DNA of 7,578 nt from CAYSYY01 sp964576115 [NCBI: uncultured Gemmatimonadota bacterium] (GTDB lineage: Bacteria > Blakebacterota > Blakebacteria > Blakebacterales): positions 1 to 7,578 of the forward strand of contig CAZNUA010000095.1 in the NCBI GenBank assembly GCA_964576115.1, in the 5' to 3' direction. How positions within the stretch are numbered: the stretch's first letter is position 1; each line of letters opens with the position of its first letter. This document shows positions 5,545 through 7,578 of the stretch, in pieces. The notes beneath the pieces are model-generated. The model saw only the letters and a program-made list of their open reading frames with translations. It did not search any database and was not told the DNA's origin. The translations under genes and the position numbers were made by a program.

Positions 5545-6201
5545 TCAGAACGAGCTGACGGTTTCGGCCGCCCGGTCGACGAGCCGCAGCTGCGGATTTG
5601 CCGGATCCATTTCAACTCCCAGTGCACGCGGCGTCGTGGTTCGATCTCGCCGGTAGGCGAAGAACCGGTCCTCACCCGCCGGTTCGAACTGCCCGATCCA
5701 ATCGACGAAAGAGGTTGAATGCCGGAATGTTCCATTGGCTGAAAAAAAGGAGAGCCGCAGGTTCCCGATGTCGCTGACCACCAGGGAATCATCGGGCAGC
5801 AGGATCATGTCTACCGGCCGGTTGAATTCCCCCGGCCCCTCCCCCTGCCGTCCGATCGGGTCCAGCGACGAGCCATCGGCCGCGACACGCCAGATACAGC
5901 AGGCCCGCTGGTCGAGAATGTGACGGATCCCGTCGGAATTGACCGCCACCGTCAGCGGCCGGGTGAATATCGGTTGCCCGGCTGAATCATCGGCCCCCAG
6001 GACTTCGACCTGCTCGAAGGGCCGGGCTGCGAATCCCCAGTACGGGATCTCTGGACTGCGGACGTGGGGAACCCCCTCTTCGATCGTCACAGCCAGTCGC
6101 CATTCACCGTCGCGGGCAGTACAGGAGGCCAGCGTCATGCCGATAACAAGGAGGAATCCGCCGGCGATCCCCGGACAGATGAAGCGGGTATCTCCAGTCA
6201 T
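5545..6201 (-). CDS. N-terminal half of split propeller lipoprotein
   Basis: This translatable piece has 218 residues. ATG 6201 is chosen because AAGGGA (6206-6211) lies 4 nt upstream and the protein then begins with a proper lipoprotein signal: hydrophobic GIAGGFLLVIGMTLASC with lipobox LASC and Cys27. The open frame extends to 6372, but that extension adds a non-signal-like N-terminus and overlaps the glgA start. Blade-like segments include GIRHILDQRACCIWRVAADG (91-110), the signature GRQGEGPGEF (117-126) and DSLVVSDIGNLRLSFFSANG (138-157). It ends after ETVSSF, with about half of the propeller, so it is unlikely to fold normally on its own. Confidence 0.72.
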   Translation of the reverse strand: MTGDTRFICPGIAGGFLLVIGMTLASCTARDGEWRLAVTIEEGVPHVRSPEIPYWGFAARPFEQVEVLGADDSAGQPIFTRPLTVAVNSDGIRHILDQRACCIWRVAADGSSLDPIGRQGEGPGEFNRPVDMILLPDDSLVVSDIGNLRLSFFSANGTFRHSTSFVDWIGQFEPAGEDRFFAYRRDRTTTPRALGVEMDPANPQLRLVDRAAETVSSF

Positions 6202-6360
6202 GTTGTCCCTTCGCTGCGGTTGAGCTCTCAGGTGAACGAGGCAACTGCCGTTCCGGTTGCCGACGAGGCAGGAGCGGAGTTCCTTCCTTAGCCGGGAGGG
6301 GGTATCATAGTGCCAACCGGTCACTGGTGACGACCGGATCATTATTCGGGGTACTCGACG
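6202..6360. promoter_or_regulatory. Divergent regulatory region between propeller gene and glgA
   Basis: The plus strand has TATCAT (6303-6308) as a possible -10 with a poor TTCCTT (6280-6285) 17 nt upstream. The same bases read on the minus strand give TATGAT (6309-6304), a good -10 for the propeller gene but without a clear -35. Just downstream on the glgA side is GTCAC-TG-GTGAC (6320-6331), a perfect short inverted repeat flanked by CCGG on both sides, in a position suited to an operator or leader hairpin. The glgA start itself has only a weak ribosome-binding site (CGGGG, about 8 nt upstream). Confidence 0.35.
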
Positions 6361-7554
6361 ATGAGCGGTCATGTCAGACAGAGACGGCCCAGCCGGCCCA
6401 CGGTGGTCTTCGTGGCCTCAGAGGCCTATCCCTTCTGCAAGACGGGGGGCCTGGCCGATGTCACCGGAGCGCTGAGCCGCGAGCTGGTCGAGATCGGCTG
6501 CCGGGTTCTGCTGATCCTGCCCAAGTACAACCTGATCCCCGAGAAGATGATCCGCCCGACCTCGCGGATCTTTGAAGTTCCGGTCGGCCGCCACCGGGTC
6601 CATGCCCGCGTCTGGGAGAGCCGGGCCATCCGCGGAGTCGAAACCTACCTGCTCGACATCCCCGCCTTTTTCGACCGGGCTTCACTCTACGGCGAGAAGG
6701 GGCTCGACTATCCCGACAACTGCGCCCGATTCGCCGCCCTGAGCCGGGGCGCCCTCGAGCTGGTCAAGAAACTGCGGGTGCGACCGCACGTCATTCACGC
6801 CCACGACTGGCAGGCCGCCCTGGTGCCCCTCTATCTCAAGAGCCTCTACCGGCGCGATCCTTACTTTCTCGGAACCCGCTCGGTGCTCACGATCCACAAC
6901 CTCTCCTACCAGGGCCGCTTCCCGCTCGAGGATTTTCCGCTGACCGGCCTGCCGAAGACCTGCCTCTCACCCCGCTACCTCGAATACTTCGGGGAACTGC
7001 GCCTGCTCAAGGGCGGCATCGTCTCGGCCGACTGGATCACGACCGTGAGCCCGACCTATGAGAAGGAGATCCGGACTGAAATTTTCGGCTGCGGCCTCGA
7101 CGGCGTGATCCGCAGCCGGGAGACAAACCTGACCGGCATCCTCAACGGCATCGATCACCGTGAATGGGATCCGGCCCGCGACGATCTGCTCCCGGCCCGT
7201 TATTCGGCCGATAACCTGCGCGGCAAGAACACCTGCAAGCGCGCTCTGCAGCGCGAGATGGGCCTTCTCATCGAAAACGAGCGGCCGTTGATCGGCGTCA
7301 TGAGCCGGCTGGTGGAACAGAAGGGAATCGCCCAGGCGGTCGCCACCATCCCCTGGCTGGCCGAGGCCGGGGCCGCGGTCGCCGTGCTCGGTGAGGGGGA
7401 TCCTTCATATGAATTCGAGATCGCCCGCCTGGCCACCCTGCGGCCCGACCGGATCGCCATCAAAATCGGGTTCAGCAACGAGCTGGCCCACCTGATGCAG
7501 GCCGGAATCGATTACCTGATCATGCCCTCGATCTTCGAAGGAGTAGGCAACTGA
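6361..7554 (+). CDS. glgA: Glycogen/starch synthase (GT5), C-terminally truncated
   Basis: GlgA transfers glucose from ADP-glucose (in some bacteria UDP-glucose) to the non-reducing end of alpha-1,4-glucan in the cytoplasm. Motifs of the N-terminal GT-B domain are present: VVFVASEAYPF, KTGGLADV (27-34, with the ADP-glucose-contacting Lys27), HAHDWQ (146-151), TIHNLSYQG (177-185) and ITTVSPTY. The C-terminal domain begins with NGID (262-265), SRLVEQKG with Arg316 and Lys321 (counterparts of catalytic-site Arg/Lys), LGEGDP, and LIMPSIFE ending at Glu393. In the family FE is followed by PCGL and about 90 more residues. Here GVGN and a stop follow, giving 397 instead of about 480 residues. As written the enzyme lacks part of the nucleotide-binding pocket and the C-terminal helix. 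Whether this is a true truncation or a faulty sequence end cannot be told here. Confidence 0.92.
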   Translation: MSGHVRQRRPSRPTVVFVASEAYPFCKTGGLADVTGALSRELVEIGCRVLLILPKYNLIPEKMIRPTSRIFEVPVGRHRVHARVWESRAIRGVETYLLDIPAFFDRASLYGEKGLDYPDNCARFAALSRGALELVKKLRVRPHVIHAHDWQAALVPLYLKSLYRRDPYFLGTRSVLTIHNLSYQGRFPLEDFPLTGLPKTCLSPRYLEYFGELRLLKGGIVSADWITTVSPTYEKEIRTEIFGCGLDGVIRSRETNLTGILNGIDHREWDPARDDLLPARYSADNLRGKNTCKRALQREMGLLIENERPLIGVMSRLVEQKGIAQAVATIPWLAEAGAAVAVLGEGDPSYEFEIARLATLRPDRIAIKIGFSNELAHLMQAGIDYLIMPSIFEGVGN

Positions 7555-7578
7555 ATTTCGCTGTCATCGCCGTTTTTC
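7540..7578. other. Sequence after the point where glgA homology ends
   Basis: From 7540, directly after the conserved Glu codon, the sequence no longer encodes GlgA in any frame I can follow. It is less GC-rich than the gene and ends in a short T-run. A loose resemblance to GGC-CTGAAC (expected for GlgA's GLN) around 7549-7558 hints at an error-rich end, but this is weak. At 39 bp it is too short to identify. Confidence 0.4.

Larger units (their letters stand above)
5014..6201 (-). pseudogene. 6-bladed beta-propeller lipoprotein gene split by an in-frame TGA
   Basis: From ATG 6201 the minus-strand frame runs 395 residue positions to the TGA at 5016-5014, interrupted only by TGA at codon 219 (5547-5545). 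Both halves are in the same frame, so the lesion is a single codon rather than a frameshift. The total length is close to that of the intact propeller lipoprotein facing it (415 residues), and both share the GxxGxGPGEF signature. Protein-like sequence resumes directly after the stop (RRQVVTGQAPDVYINKLFL...). The stop could come from a CGA (Arg) or TGG (Trp) codon by one transition. A recent nonsense mutation is the simplest reading; sequencing error or UGA readthrough are alternatives. The convergent neighbour also uses TGA as its ordinary stop. Confidence 0.75.

Noticed and set aside
5520-5547. Selenocysteine insertion at the in-frame TGA
   Set aside because: Only a weak CCGG/CCGG hairpin follows, the family has no conserved catalytic Cys at this place that I know of, and a simple nonsense mutation explains the pattern.
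6202-6372. Longer N-terminus for the split propeller protein starting at 6372
   Set aside because: The 57 extra residues are Arg-rich, would put the lipoprotein signal internally, and overlap the glgA start; ATG 6201 has AAGGGA upstream.

Overview
The window looks like chromosomal DNA of a GC-rich, diderm (outer-membrane) bacterium. Three features point to Acidobacteriota, Gemmatimonadota or a related uncultured phylum: a PadR regulator coupled to an ADOP-type MacB/FtsX-like permease, an outer-membrane beta-barrel protein, and two lipoprotein 6-bladed beta-propellers with the GxxGxGPGEF signature. That placement is inference from gene families; there is no rRNA or other phylogenetic marker here. 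I see no tRNA, rRNA, CRISPR array, insertion sequence or phage gene.

Layout. Positions 1-2797 hold three minus-strand genes. Read in the direction of transcription they are an outer-membrane beta-barrel protein (2797-1940), a PadR-family repressor (1800-1444), and an ABC-type permease with a 'permease prefix' N-terminus (1432 to beyond position 1, so its 3' end is outside the window). The permease ribosome-binding site overlaps the padR stop codon. A long imperfect inverted repeat (1873-1925) lies between the beta-barrel gene and padR and contains a plausible padR promoter. Positions 2961-3569 encode a small secreted protein of unknown function on the minus strand; its start codon lies in a perfect 19-bp tandem duplication. 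A plus-strand propeller lipoprotein (3715-4962) faces a second, minus-strand propeller lipoprotein (6201-5014) that is cut by an in-frame TGA. A divergent intergenic region (6202-6360) leads into plus-strand glgA (6361-7554). GlgA keeps all early glycogen-synthase motifs but loses homology right after the C-terminal 'FE' and stops four codons later, close to the end of the window.

Function. The padR-permease pair is a typical self-contained regulated efflux or export unit, although no ATPase gene is visible. The propellers, the beta-barrel and the small Cys-containing protein are envelope proteins with no known substrate. glgA belongs to glycogen metabolism and has no obvious link to its neighbours. 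Nothing here proves a new system. The main oddities are three lesions or rearrangements (the in-frame TGA, the start-codon duplication and the glgA truncation) and the promoter-containing inverted repeat upstream of padR.
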